DNA of 64,000 nt from Rhodohalobacter halophilus (GTDB lineage Bacteria > Bacteroidota > Rhodothermia > Balneolales > Balneolaceae): contig NZ_MDWE01000012.1 of NCBI RefSeq assembly GCF_001715195.1, positions 103,392 to 167,391 on the forward strand, in the 5' to 3' direction. The first letter of the stretch is position 1, and every line of letters begins with the position of its first letter. The position numbers and the translations under genes are program-made. Below the pieces are notes generated by a model that saw nothing but the letters and a program-made list of their open reading frames with translations, ran no database searches and was not told the DNA's origin. This document shows positions 57,917-64,000 of the stretch, piece by piece.

Positions 57917-58638
57917 TCGTCCGTATTTCCTGCTTCGGTTTGGAGGTTGGCCTCCAGTTCCAGCTGTTGATCGAGATTATTGCTGAAGGTCTCATTCATC
58001 GCACGTTTGTATATACCAAAACCTTTCGTTGGCATTTTTGAGAGCTTTTGCGCGATTGTGTTGATTTCATTTTCAAGCTGTTCATCATCTACAGCTCTGT
58101 AGATCAATCCAAGCTCAACGGCTTGTTCTGCAGAGATCTTTTCATCCAGCAGATACATGGCATTAGTTCGTGCAAGGCCAACCAGTCGAGGTAGGAACCA
58201 GGTTCCACCGCTGTCAGGGATCAATCCGATTTTACTGAATGCCTGTACAAACTGAGCACTTTTTCCCGCAACTACGATATCACAAGCAAACGCGATATTT
58301 GCTCCGGCTCCGGCTGCCATTCCCTGAACTGTACAAACTACAGGCTTTTCCAGTTTTCGGATAGCCCGGATAATTGGATTGTATGTAGTTCGAACCGTAT
58401 CGGCCAATTCATAGCTTGAGTCTTTGGCTCTCTCAACTACTTCCGGCAGGTCTTGTCCGGCACAGAATGCTTTACCGTTCGCTTTCAGGATTACACATCT
58501 TATATCCTCCAATTCTGCTTTTTTTAGTGCGTCTTGAAGCTCCAACGCCATCGGTTCGGTAAAGCTGTTATACTTTTCCGGACGGTTCAGGGTAATGGTC
58601 AAGATGTTCTGATCGAGGGATAATTGTATGAATGACAT
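57856..58638 (-). CDS. paaG: enoyl-CoA hydratase/isomerase PaaG
   Basis: Crotonase-fold enzyme that isomerises ring-1,2-epoxyphenylacetyl-CoA to oxepin-CoA. 260 residues. Oxyanion-hole segments AFCAGQDL and GMAAGAGANIAFACDIVVAG are present, with the PaaG-like active Asp region LIPDSGGTWFLPRLVG. 239 bases separate it from paaH, unlike the tight spacing elsewhere in the cluster; that gap holds the antitoxin remnant. Confidence 0.9.
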   Translation of the reverse strand: MSFIQLSLDQNILTITLNRPEKYNSFTEPMALELQDALKKAELEDIRCVILKANGKAFCAGQDLPEVVERAKDSSYELADTVRTTYNPIIRAIRKLEKPVVCTVQGMAAGAGANIAFACDIVVAGKSAQFVQAFSKIGLIPDSGGTWFLPRLVGLARTNAMYLLDEKISAEQAVELGLIYRAVDDEQLENEINTIAQKLSKMPTKGFGIYKRAMNETFSNNLDQQLELEANLQTEAGNTDDYKEGVEAFLEKRKPEYKGK

Positions 58639-58701
58639 GAAATTGGCGATAGAGTTTAAGCCGAATAAATCAGTTATAATTTCGTGAAGTGTAATACAAA
58701 A

Positions 58702-59106
58702 TTACCATCTGAACGGTGGTAAAGACCTTCTTTGCTGGCTAGTCGGTTCAGCCATGAAAAACTGCTGCCTGATTTGCCTGTTGTAATCTGAAACCGTAAA
58801 CGGCGTAAAGGAACCGGAGCTTTGTAAATCATTTTTATTTGCTAATAAAGACCTGCCTAAAACTAGAGAAAGTTTGGTGATCCTATTATCAAAAATAGGT
58901 GCTAATTCCTGATTTGTTTTCCCTGCTGTTGGCAAAGAGTTGAAATTAAACTGCGGCGATGCATCAAAAAACATTTCTGGCGTAAGAAGTGTGGTCCTTT
59001 GAATGGTAGAATCTTCAGGTGGATTTATCATACTTTTGAGCTGTCCAAAAGCAGTACCGATAGAAAGAAACAGAGAAAAAGTGATTGTCAGGCTTAAAGT
59101 TCTCAT
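58702..59106 (-). CDS. small secreted protein of unknown function inside the paa cluster
   Basis: 134 residues from ATG 59106, two bases after the paaD stop; an ATG at 59118 would overlap paaD. Signal peptide about 1-21 (LTITFSLFLSIGTAFGQ). The rest is polar with no family I know (ITKLSLVLGRSLLANKNDLQ, QFFMAEPTSQQRR). It takes the position where paaE is often found, but has no flavin or ferredoxin motifs. Confidence 0.6.
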   Translation of the reverse strand: MRTLSLTITFSLFLSIGTAFGQLKSMINPPEDSTIQRTTLLTPEMFFDASPQFNFNSLPTAGKTNQELAPIFDNRITKLSLVLGRSLLANKNDLQSSGSFTPFTVSDYNRQIRQQFFMAEPTSQQRRSLPPFRW

Positions 59107-59108
59107 GA

Positions 59109-59618
59109 TCAGATGCATTTAAAGTGTTCAAAGGGTTGGTGGCACTCATTGCAATAGTACTGTGATTTGCATGCTGTGGACCCAAACTCACTCTGCAGTT
59201 TCGTATCTATCGAATCACAATAGGGGCAAGGTACTATTTTTTGTGATCCTTTCAGCGAGGTGAGGAAATCGGAGTCATCGCCGGTTTTTTCAGGCGGTGC
59301 AATACCGTACTCTTTCAGTTTTTTTTTGGCGTGATCTGTCATCCAGTTTGTGGTCCAACTCTCTTTGAAATCTGTTACCACTTTGAATGACTCGATACCT
59401 TTTTCTCGTAATTTCTCGTGAATAGCCATCTCTATTGCATTCATTGCTGGACAACCGGAGTAGGTGGGAGTGATTTTTACAACAACTTGATCCTCATCAA
59501 ACACAACATTCCGCACAATCCCCATCTCCACTACATTAAGCACAGGAATTTCCGGATCGATAACCTCCTCGAGGTACGACCAGAAATCCTGTTTCGATAT
59601 GGTGTGATCTGTTTTCAT
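59109..59618 (-). CDS. paaD: PaaD, Fe-S assembly protein for phenylacetyl-CoA epoxidase
   Basis: MIP18/DUF59-type protein needed for epoxidase activity. 169 residues from ATG 59618 (MKTDHTISKQDFWSYLEEVIDPEIP); the open frame beyond to 59681 runs through a repeat hairpin and is not conserved. The DUF59 part has YSGCPAMNAIE; the C-terminal zinc-ribbon-like part has CPYCDS and YYCNECHQPFEHFKC. It follows paaC with the repeat element between. Confidence 0.93.
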   Translation of the reverse strand: MKTDHTISKQDFWSYLEEVIDPEIPVLNVVEMGIVRNVVFDEDQVVVKITPTYSGCPAMNAIEMAIHEKLREKGIESFKVVTDFKESWTTNWMTDHAKKKLKEYGIAPPEKTGDDSDFLTSLKGSQKIVPCPYCDSIDTKLQSEFGSTACKSQYYCNECHQPFEHFKCI

Positions 59619-59626
59619 ATAGTCCT

Positions 59627-59656
59627 GAGTCTTGAGAATCTTAGGACTCAAGACTC
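59627..59656. repeat. heptamer-repeat hairpin between paaC and paaD
   Basis: Perfect 10-bp arms GAGTCTTGAG (59627-59636) and CTCAAGACTC (59647-59656) directly upstream of the paaD start. The arms are built from the degenerate heptamer NTGAGTC, read forward then reversed. The same motif makes the element at 60465-60531. Confidence 0.8.
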
Positions 59657-59671
59657 GAATCTCATGTCTAA

Positions 59672-60460
59672 TTACTTCCACTCCGCATCCGGATAGGATC
59701 GTCGCAAAAACTGCATTTCTGCTAACAACCTTCCAAGATGCTCGGTGTGTCGTCCCTGTCTCGAACCTGAAAACATATACTGTTCCATATCCGGCACATT
59801 CAAAGTGGCTTCTTCTAATGTATCAACGACAAGCTTCTCCCATTCTTCTCTAAAATCCAATGTATCAACAAAAAGATTTTTTTGAATGGCAACTTGATCC
59901 ACTTCATCCAGGTTAAATAGTTCACCGGTGTACATCCAGATCTCATTAAAGGCGTCCTGAGCTCTTTGATGACTCTCATCTGTACCGTCGCCCAGTCTCA
60001 GAACCCACTCCCGGCTGTGGCGCAGATGGTATTTTATTTCCTTGAAGTGCTTTTGCAGCATTCCATTGAACTGTTCATCCTCAACGATATCAATGAGTTT
60101 TTGATAGAGAAAGTAACTGAAAGTGCTAAAAAGGAATATTCGTGCAATAGTAAATGCAAAATCTCCTCTTGGTAGCTCACAAAGAGCAATGTTTTTGAAA
60201 TCGATGTCATCACGAAAGTAGGCGTAATGATCTTCATCCGCTTTTCCTTCCAGTTCTGCTGCATAGGTGTAGAGTGCCGAAGCGTGTCCAATCATATCAA
60301 GGGCGATATTTGCCAGTGCAAGATCTTCTTCCAGTTCGGGTCCGTGACCGGCCCACTCAGAAATTCGATGGCCTAAAATCAATCGGTCATCAGCCAGCCG
60401 AAGCAGTGTTTCTACCAATGCTTCTTGTTTTGTTTTTGGAATTGTGTCGAATGTACTCAT
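59672..60460 (-). CDS. paaC: phenylacetyl-CoA epoxidase subunit PaaC
   Basis: Structural partner of PaaA in the ring 1,2-epoxidase. 262 residues, all-helical ferritin-like fold (ILGHRISEWAGHGPELEEDLALANIALDMIGHASALY) without a full set of metal ligands, as expected for PaaC. Between paaB and paaD; flanked on both sides by heptamer hairpins. Confidence 0.94.
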   Translation of the reverse strand: MSTFDTIPKTKQEALVETLLRLADDRLILGHRISEWAGHGPELEEDLALANIALDMIGHASALYTYAAELEGKADEDHYAYFRDDIDFKNIALCELPRGDFAFTIARIFLFSTFSYFLYQKLIDIVEDEQFNGMLQKHFKEIKYHLRHSREWVLRLGDGTDESHQRAQDAFNEIWMYTGELFNLDEVDQVAIQKNLFVDTLDFREEWEKLVVDTLEEATLNVPDMEQYMFSGSRQGRHTEHLGRLLAEMQFLRRSYPDAEWK

Positions 60461-60464
60461 ATAG

Positions 60465-60531
60465 ATAGTCTTGAGTCGTGAATCCTGAGTGATGAGATTC
60501 TATTATCTCAAGACTCAGGACTCACGACTAT
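60465..60531. repeat. heptamer-repeat hairpin between paaB and paaC
   Basis: The left part (60465-60497) runs ATAGTC TTGAGTC GTGAATC CTGAGTG ATGAGA; the right part (60506-60531) is the same heptamers reversed (CTCAAGACTCAGGACTCACG). It forms an imperfect 20-26 bp hairpin filling the gap between the two genes. Related to the element at 59627-59656. Confidence 0.8.
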
Positions 60532-60534
60532 TCA

Positions 60535-60840
60535 TTATTTTCTTTTTTTTACGGCGCGTGGAACGCTGTAGAATTGTGGATGGCGATAGGGCTTGTCGTT
60601 TGCGGGATCAAAAAACGGTCCTTGATCTTCCGGGGAAGAGGCAACGATCTGGTCACTTGGAACCACCCAAAAGGCAATCCCCTCATTTCTCCGGGCATAC
60701 GTATCGCGTGCATTTTGTAAGGCCAACTCGGCATCCGGAGCATGAACACTGCCGGCATGTTCAAAGGGTTTCCCGTCTTTCGGCTGATAAAACACTTCCC
60801 ACAAAGGCCATTCCGTATTTTCTGAAGAATTCTTGGTCAT
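60535..60840 (-). CDS. paaB: phenylacetyl-CoA epoxidase subunit PaaB
   Basis: Small bridging subunit of the epoxidase. 101 residues with the family core WPLWEVFYQPKDGKPFEHAGSVHAPDAELALQNARDTYARRNEGIAFWVVPS. Between paaA (80 bases upstream) and paaC. Confidence 0.95.
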   Translation of the reverse strand: MTKNSSENTEWPLWEVFYQPKDGKPFEHAGSVHAPDAELALQNARDTYARRNEGIAFWVVPSDQIVASSPEDQGPFFDPANDKPYRHPQFYSVPRAVKKRK

Positions 60841-60920
60841 GATTTGAATAGTCTGATTTAATGTATTATAAAAGTAAGCAGCTGATTATAAAGAATTATT
60901 CTGTTTCAGCTTCAAGTTAA

Positions 60921-61865
60921 TCAGGATGCTTTTTCGTCTTGTAAACGTTTTTTTCGGGCGTACTCTTTGGCGGCTTCGCGCACCCATTCGCCCTCTTCGT
61001 ACGCTTTACGTCTTGCTTTCATTCGTTCACGGTTCATGGGACCGTCACCTTTTACAACGCTCCAGAATTCATCCCACGGAATGTCACCGAATTCCCAATG
61101 CCCTGTCTCTTCATTGTAGGTCAGGTCCGGATCAGGAAGTTCAATACCGATCGCCTCGGCTTCCATTACCATGCGATCCACAAAATGTTGGCGGAGTTCA
61201 TCGTTAGTTTTTGTCTTAACACCCCATTTGATGAGCTCGGCACTGTTTGGAGAATCGGTATCGTGTGGGCCGAACATCATTAAAGTTGGCCACCACCAGC
61301 GGTTCACGGCATCCTGAGCCATTTTTTGTTGTTCCGGAGTACCGTCAGCCATTTTGGCGAGCATCTCATAGCCTTGCTTTTTATGGAAGCTCTCTTCCTT
61401 ACAGATTCTCACGTTAGCGCGGGAATAGGGTCCATAAGATGATTTCGCTAGCATCGTTTGATTCACAATTGCAGCCCCGTCAACCAGCCAGCCGATTACA
61501 CAAATATCTGCATAGGTAAGCGTGGGGTAGTTGAAAATACTTGAGTATTTGGCGTTTCCGTAGAGATAGTCCTCAACCAAATCCTGCCGTTTAACTCCAA
61601 GCGTTTCAGTGCCGCTGTAGAGATACAGGCCATGACCGGCTTCGTCCTGAACTTTGGCCAGTAATACCATCTTTCGTTTGAGAGACGGTGCCCGGGTGAT
61701 CCAATTCCCTTCCGGCAGCATTCCGACAATTTCGGAGTGTGCATGCTGACTCATAATCCGAATCAGTTGCTTCCGGTATCGTTCAGGCATCCAATCCTTT
61801 GGCTCAATCTTTTCGCCGTTGTCAATGCGTTGCTGAAATTCTTCAAGTTTCTCAGGACTATCCAT
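60921..61865 (-). CDS. paaA: phenylacetyl-CoA epoxidase catalytic subunit PaaA
   Basis: Di-iron oxygenase that epoxidises the ring of phenylacetyl-CoA. 314 residues, ferritin-like helices with iron ligands in [29 protein letters not shown] and [13 protein letters not shown]. First gene of the minus-strand paa cluster, divergent from an unknown gene at 62078. The electron-transfer subunit gene paaE is not in the window. Confidence 0.96.
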   Translation of the reverse strand: MDSPEKLEEFQQRIDNGEKIEPKDWMPERYRKQLIRIMSQHAHSEIVGMLPEGNWITRAPSLKRKMVLLAKVQDEAGHGLYLYSGTETLGVKRQDLVEDYLYGNAKYSSIFNYPTLTYADICVIGWLVDGAAIVNQTMLAKSSYGPYSRANVRICKEESFHKKQGYEMLAKMADGTPEQQKMAQDAVNRWWWPTLMMFGPHDTDSPNSAELIKWGVKTKTNDELRQHFVDRMVMEAEAIGIELPDPDLTYNEETGHWEFGDIPWDEFWSVVKGDGPMNRERMKARRKAYEEGEWVREAAKEYARKKRLQDEKAS

Positions 61866-62077
61866 GAAAGCGCTTTTTTAGTAGTAAAACGTAATGTTTT
61901 TGTGAATTATGATAACGTCAATATAGTAAAATCAGTTCAAAGTAGAGGAGTGGTTTCACAAAAAAATCAATAAATTGCATACACAAGGTTTTGAACAGAG
62001 CGTTATACTCTTGATTAATTCCAATCAATTAGATAGTGTTACACAACCATCGTTAAAATCATCGCAGGAGGTTGTCT

Positions 62078-62812
62078 ATGAAAGAGGAGTTTAACCTTTC
62101 TATCGATCTGTTCACCAGTGTTCAGGATGATGTTGAAAAACGGCAGTACATTATTCTGGGGGAGCTCAAAAAAGTCTCAGAGCAGTTTAAATTCTATAAA
62201 ATATATCCTCATTTAAGCCGGATGATAGAACTGCGGAGGGTACTGAAAGACGTTACTGCAAGACTTTCCGATCTTCGGTCAAAATTTCCAAAGCGTATCC
62301 GTAAGGTAGATTGGGTAAACCGTACCATTGAACATGAAGTGATATTTACAAGCGGCACAGATATCTCGGCGGTGGAAACCCTGATTGAATGGGCTCTTCC
62401 TCATATTGAAAAAGTAATTGAAGAGGGGATGGCCATTCATGAGTTTGTAGAGAGTGAACTTACGGTTGAACAGGTGGGGATTTTGCCGAGCTACAAAGAG
62501 GAAGGATATCTGTTTGTACCCGACAATCAGCATAAATCTTTGAATCTTTTTAGGTTTGAGGTATCAATCTTCCAAAGTGCAGAGGACCAATACCGCGCTC
62601 TGAAAACCCGATTTTTGAAGCAGATTGAGCAGGCTCGTGCGAAATTGTCTCCGGGTTCGATTAAGCTTGAACTCATCCAGGAAAAGGGTGATTTACCAAA
62701 CCCTGCAACCTACGCATTTGATACCAGTCTCGATTTTCCTTTTAGAGATACGATTTTTCCGGTTGCCAAACGCCGTCTGATGCATATCCTCAGCGACGAG
62801 ATGAACAGCTGA
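62078..62812 (+). CDS. conserved hypothetical protein, unknown function
   Basis: 244 residues from ATG 62078, with a good ribosome site (GGAGG, 62067-62071). No signal peptide or membrane span; mixed helix/strand, charged, with a heptad-like N-terminal half (SEQFKFYKIYPHLSRMIELRRVLKDVTARLSDLRSKFPKR). I recognise no domain. It is divergent from paaA and convergent with the next gene, with one base between stops. Confidence 0.7.
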   Translation: MKEEFNLSIDLFTSVQDDVEKRQYIILGELKKVSEQFKFYKIYPHLSRMIELRRVLKDVTARLSDLRSKFPKRIRKVDWVNRTIEHEVIFTSGTDISAVETLIEWALPHIEKVIEEGMAIHEFVESELTVEQVGILPSYKEEGYLFVPDNQHKSLNLFRFEVSIFQSAEDQYRALKTRFLKQIEQARAKLSPGSIKLELIQEKGDLPNPATYAFDTSLDFPFRDTIFPVAKRRLMHILSDEMNS

Positions 62813-62813
62813 T

Positions 62814-63266
62814 CTATCTCCTGGTTTGGATAATGGCAAGCGTACAGCGTGAAATGCAGACCAGCTTTCCCGATTCAGTCTCGATTCGGGTTTCCCAGAC
62901 TTGAGTTTGGGCTCCTCGATGTATCGGTTTGGCGATGCCAATCACTTTGTTTCCTTTCCGAACTGCTTTGATGTGATTTGCATTGATCTCCAGTCCGACA
63001 GCCGTCTTGGAATCATCCTGCAGATTTAACCAGGCACCAACTGAAGCCAGTGTCTCAGCGAGTGCCACAGAAGCCCCGCCGTGCAAAATCCCGAATGGCT
63101 GAACGGTATTATCGTTTACCGGCATCTCCGCAATCATCTCGGTTCGGCTCAGTTTTTGAAATTGTATGCCGAGCGCATCGCCCATATTTTTATGATTTCC
63201 GTTTAGCATTTGGGAAGCTTTCTCTTTGATGGCCTCTTCAATCTGGATGTCTGTCCTGTCGCTCAT
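62814..63266 (-). CDS. hotdog-fold acyl-CoA thioesterase (MenI/YdiI-like)
   Basis: 150 residues. The motif VQPFGILHGGASVALAETLASVGAWLNL holds the catalytic segment of the 4HBT/PaaI-type family, and GLEINANHIKAVRKG matches 1,4-dihydroxy-2-naphthoyl-CoA thioesterase (MenI) and EntH-like proteins. The substrate is uncertain: menaquinone precursor or general acyl-CoA. Confidence 0.85.
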   Translation of the reverse strand: MSDRTDIQIEEAIKEKASQMLNGNHKNMGDALGIQFQKLSRTEMIAEMPVNDNTVQPFGILHGGASVALAETLASVGAWLNLQDDSKTAVGLEINANHIKAVRKGNKVIGIAKPIHRGAQTQVWETRIETESGKLVCISRCTLAIIQTRR

Positions 63267-63400
63267 TATTCAATTTGTTGAATGCATTTTTAGGGCTTAC
63301 CCATCAGGGTTCCTATTTAATTACGGCTAATGATCTGAAAATTCTAAATAAATTTTATATCTGATTTTTAAAAGTCGTTTGAAAGTGTAAATTAATAGGG

Positions 63401-63411
63401 TAACAGTGTTA
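63401..63411. promoter_or_regulatory. small palindrome upstream of the acyl-CoA ligase
   Basis: TAACA-G-TGTTA lies 36 bases before the ATG at 63448, in an AT-rich leader. Possible operator for a fatty-acid regulator; only the palindrome is seen. Confidence 0.25.
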
Positions 63412-63447
63412 ACCTCCTTTATTTGACTATAAGCCAAGGTTTTGACT

Positions 63448-64000
63448 ATGAAATATTCACCAACCACTTTACCAAAACTTCTCTACAATGGATTGAAAAA
63501 ATATCCGGATGAGAGATTTTCAGTTACAAAAAGAGACGGGGGGTGGATAAAAACGTCTTTGGGTGAATTTCAGGAGATGGTTCGTCACTTTGCTATGGGG
63601 TTATACGAGTTAGGGGTACGGCCCGGTGATAAAGTCTCCATTCACTCAGAAAACAGTTCGGAGTGGCTAATTTGCGATCTGGCAATACTGAGTATTGGCG
63701 CTGCGAATGTGCCGATCTACTCTACCCAGCCCGGAGATCAGATCAAATATATTCTGGAGAACTCAGAATCTAAGGTTCATATCGTATCCGACGATGAGAT
63801 GTTTGCCGAGACAAAATCTCTCATTAAGGAAATTGAATCAGTAAAGGCTGTAATTATACTTACACCATCTAAACATAAAAAACTGAAGCAGTTTGAAGAT
63901 GTCATTCAATCCGGAAAGGAGTATGAGAAGAAATACCCGGATTTGTTTGAGGAGCTAAAAAACTCTGTAGATCCGGAAGATCTGGCAACCCTGATCTACA
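63448..64000 (+). CDS. long-chain acyl-CoA ligase, 5-prime part (runs off the window)
   Basis: ATP-dependent fatty acid activation. 184 codons are present from ATG 63448, open to the end. The start (MKYSPTTLPKLLYNGLKKYP) and LGEFQEMVRHFAMGLYELGVRPGDKVSIHSENSSEWLI...GAANVPIYSTQPGDQIKYILENSE are typical of the N-terminal half of ANL/AMP-binding long-chain acyl-CoA synthetases. The AMP-binding P loop lies beyond the window. The size of the N-terminal half fits FadD15-type enzymes rather than the shorter phenylacetate ligase PaaK. Confidence 0.88.
   Translation, partial: MKYSPTTLPKLLYNGLKKYPDERFSVTKRDGGWIKTSLGEFQEMVRHFAMGLYELGVRPGDKVSIHSENSSEWLICDLAILSIGAANVPIYSTQPGDQIKYILENSESKVHIVSDDEMFAETKSLIKEIESVKAVIILTPSKHKKLKQFEDVIQSGKEYEKKYPDLFEELKNSVDPEDLATLIY

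Noticed and set aside
59619..59681. Longer N-terminus for PaaD
   Set aside because: The extra 21 codons run through the heptamer hairpin and the paaC end and do not look like the family start.
1..64000. tRNA, rRNA, CRISPR arrays, insertion sequences, prophage
   Set aside because: I looked for T-loop motifs, regular spaced repeats, transposase and phage genes and saw none; a covariance search for tRNAs was not possible here.

Overview
The window looks like ordinary chromosome from a member of the Bacteroidota/Rhodothermota/Balneolota assemblage, most likely Balneolales-like. This is an inference from several features. The primary sigma factor is short (284 aa). There is a KGD-type fused 2-oxoglutarate decarboxylase, a Reg_prop/Y_Y_Y sensor kinase, a DUF5683 protein next to parAB, few Shine-Dalgarno sites, several TTG/GTG starts, and TAnnTTTG-like -7 elements. 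No rRNA, tRNA, CRISPR array, insertion sequence or prophage was found. Gene density is high.

Layout. 1-9.9 kb: an unreadable gene edge; kgd (minus); an operon of pepF, a degenerate GGDEF protein and deoB; then rpoD. 10.2-15.4 kb: a two-component system (propeller sensor kinase plus NarL-type regulator) and a YbdG-like mechanosensitive channel. 15.5-22 kb: metH (minus) divergent from metF, followed by a GlcNAc-kinase-like gene and tatD. 22.3-27.8 kb: an MFS carrier, an SLC13 carrier with TrkA-C domains, a pair of membrane proteins of unknown role, and an aldo/keto reductase. 28.4-34.2 kb: an operon of an RND/MMPL exporter, recO, an HtrA protease, an LPP20-like lipoprotein and a cyclophilin, closed by a strong terminator. 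34.4-45.8 kb: phosphoglucomutase, lnt and rsmI (minus), a VOC protein, grpE-dnaJ, rmuC, an anti-sigma-like protein, an RluA-type pseudouridine synthase, and uvrC. 45.9-54.7 kb: an ECF sigma/anti-sigma pair, parAB, a DUF5683 protein, a LOG-family protein, a TPR protein, an EamA carrier and transketolase. 54.8-61.9 kb (minus): a SpoIIE-type phosphatase and a phenylacetate-degradation cluster (paaA-B-C-D, an unknown secreted protein, paaG, paaH, paaI). 62-64 kb: an unknown protein, a hotdog thioesterase, and the start of an acyl-CoA ligase.

How the genes work together. The paa genes encode aerobic phenylacetyl-CoA epoxidation, isomerisation, the 3-hydroxyacyl-CoA dehydrogenase step and a rescue thioesterase. 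The reductase paaE, the ring hydrolase paaZ and the thiolase paaJ are not in the window. MetH and MetF together make methionine from 5-methyl-THF. The parAB region carries a long inverted repeat with two opposed DnaA-box-like sequences.

I did not find a convincing new multi-gene system. The most interesting items are small: a truncated FitA-like antitoxin with an intact operator and ribosome site inside the paa cluster; the DnaA-box inverted repeat before parA; degenerate heptamer hairpins between paa genes; an orphan terminator preceded by a ribosome site and a start-stop ATG-TAG; and a GGDEF-fold protein that has lost its catalytic motif.
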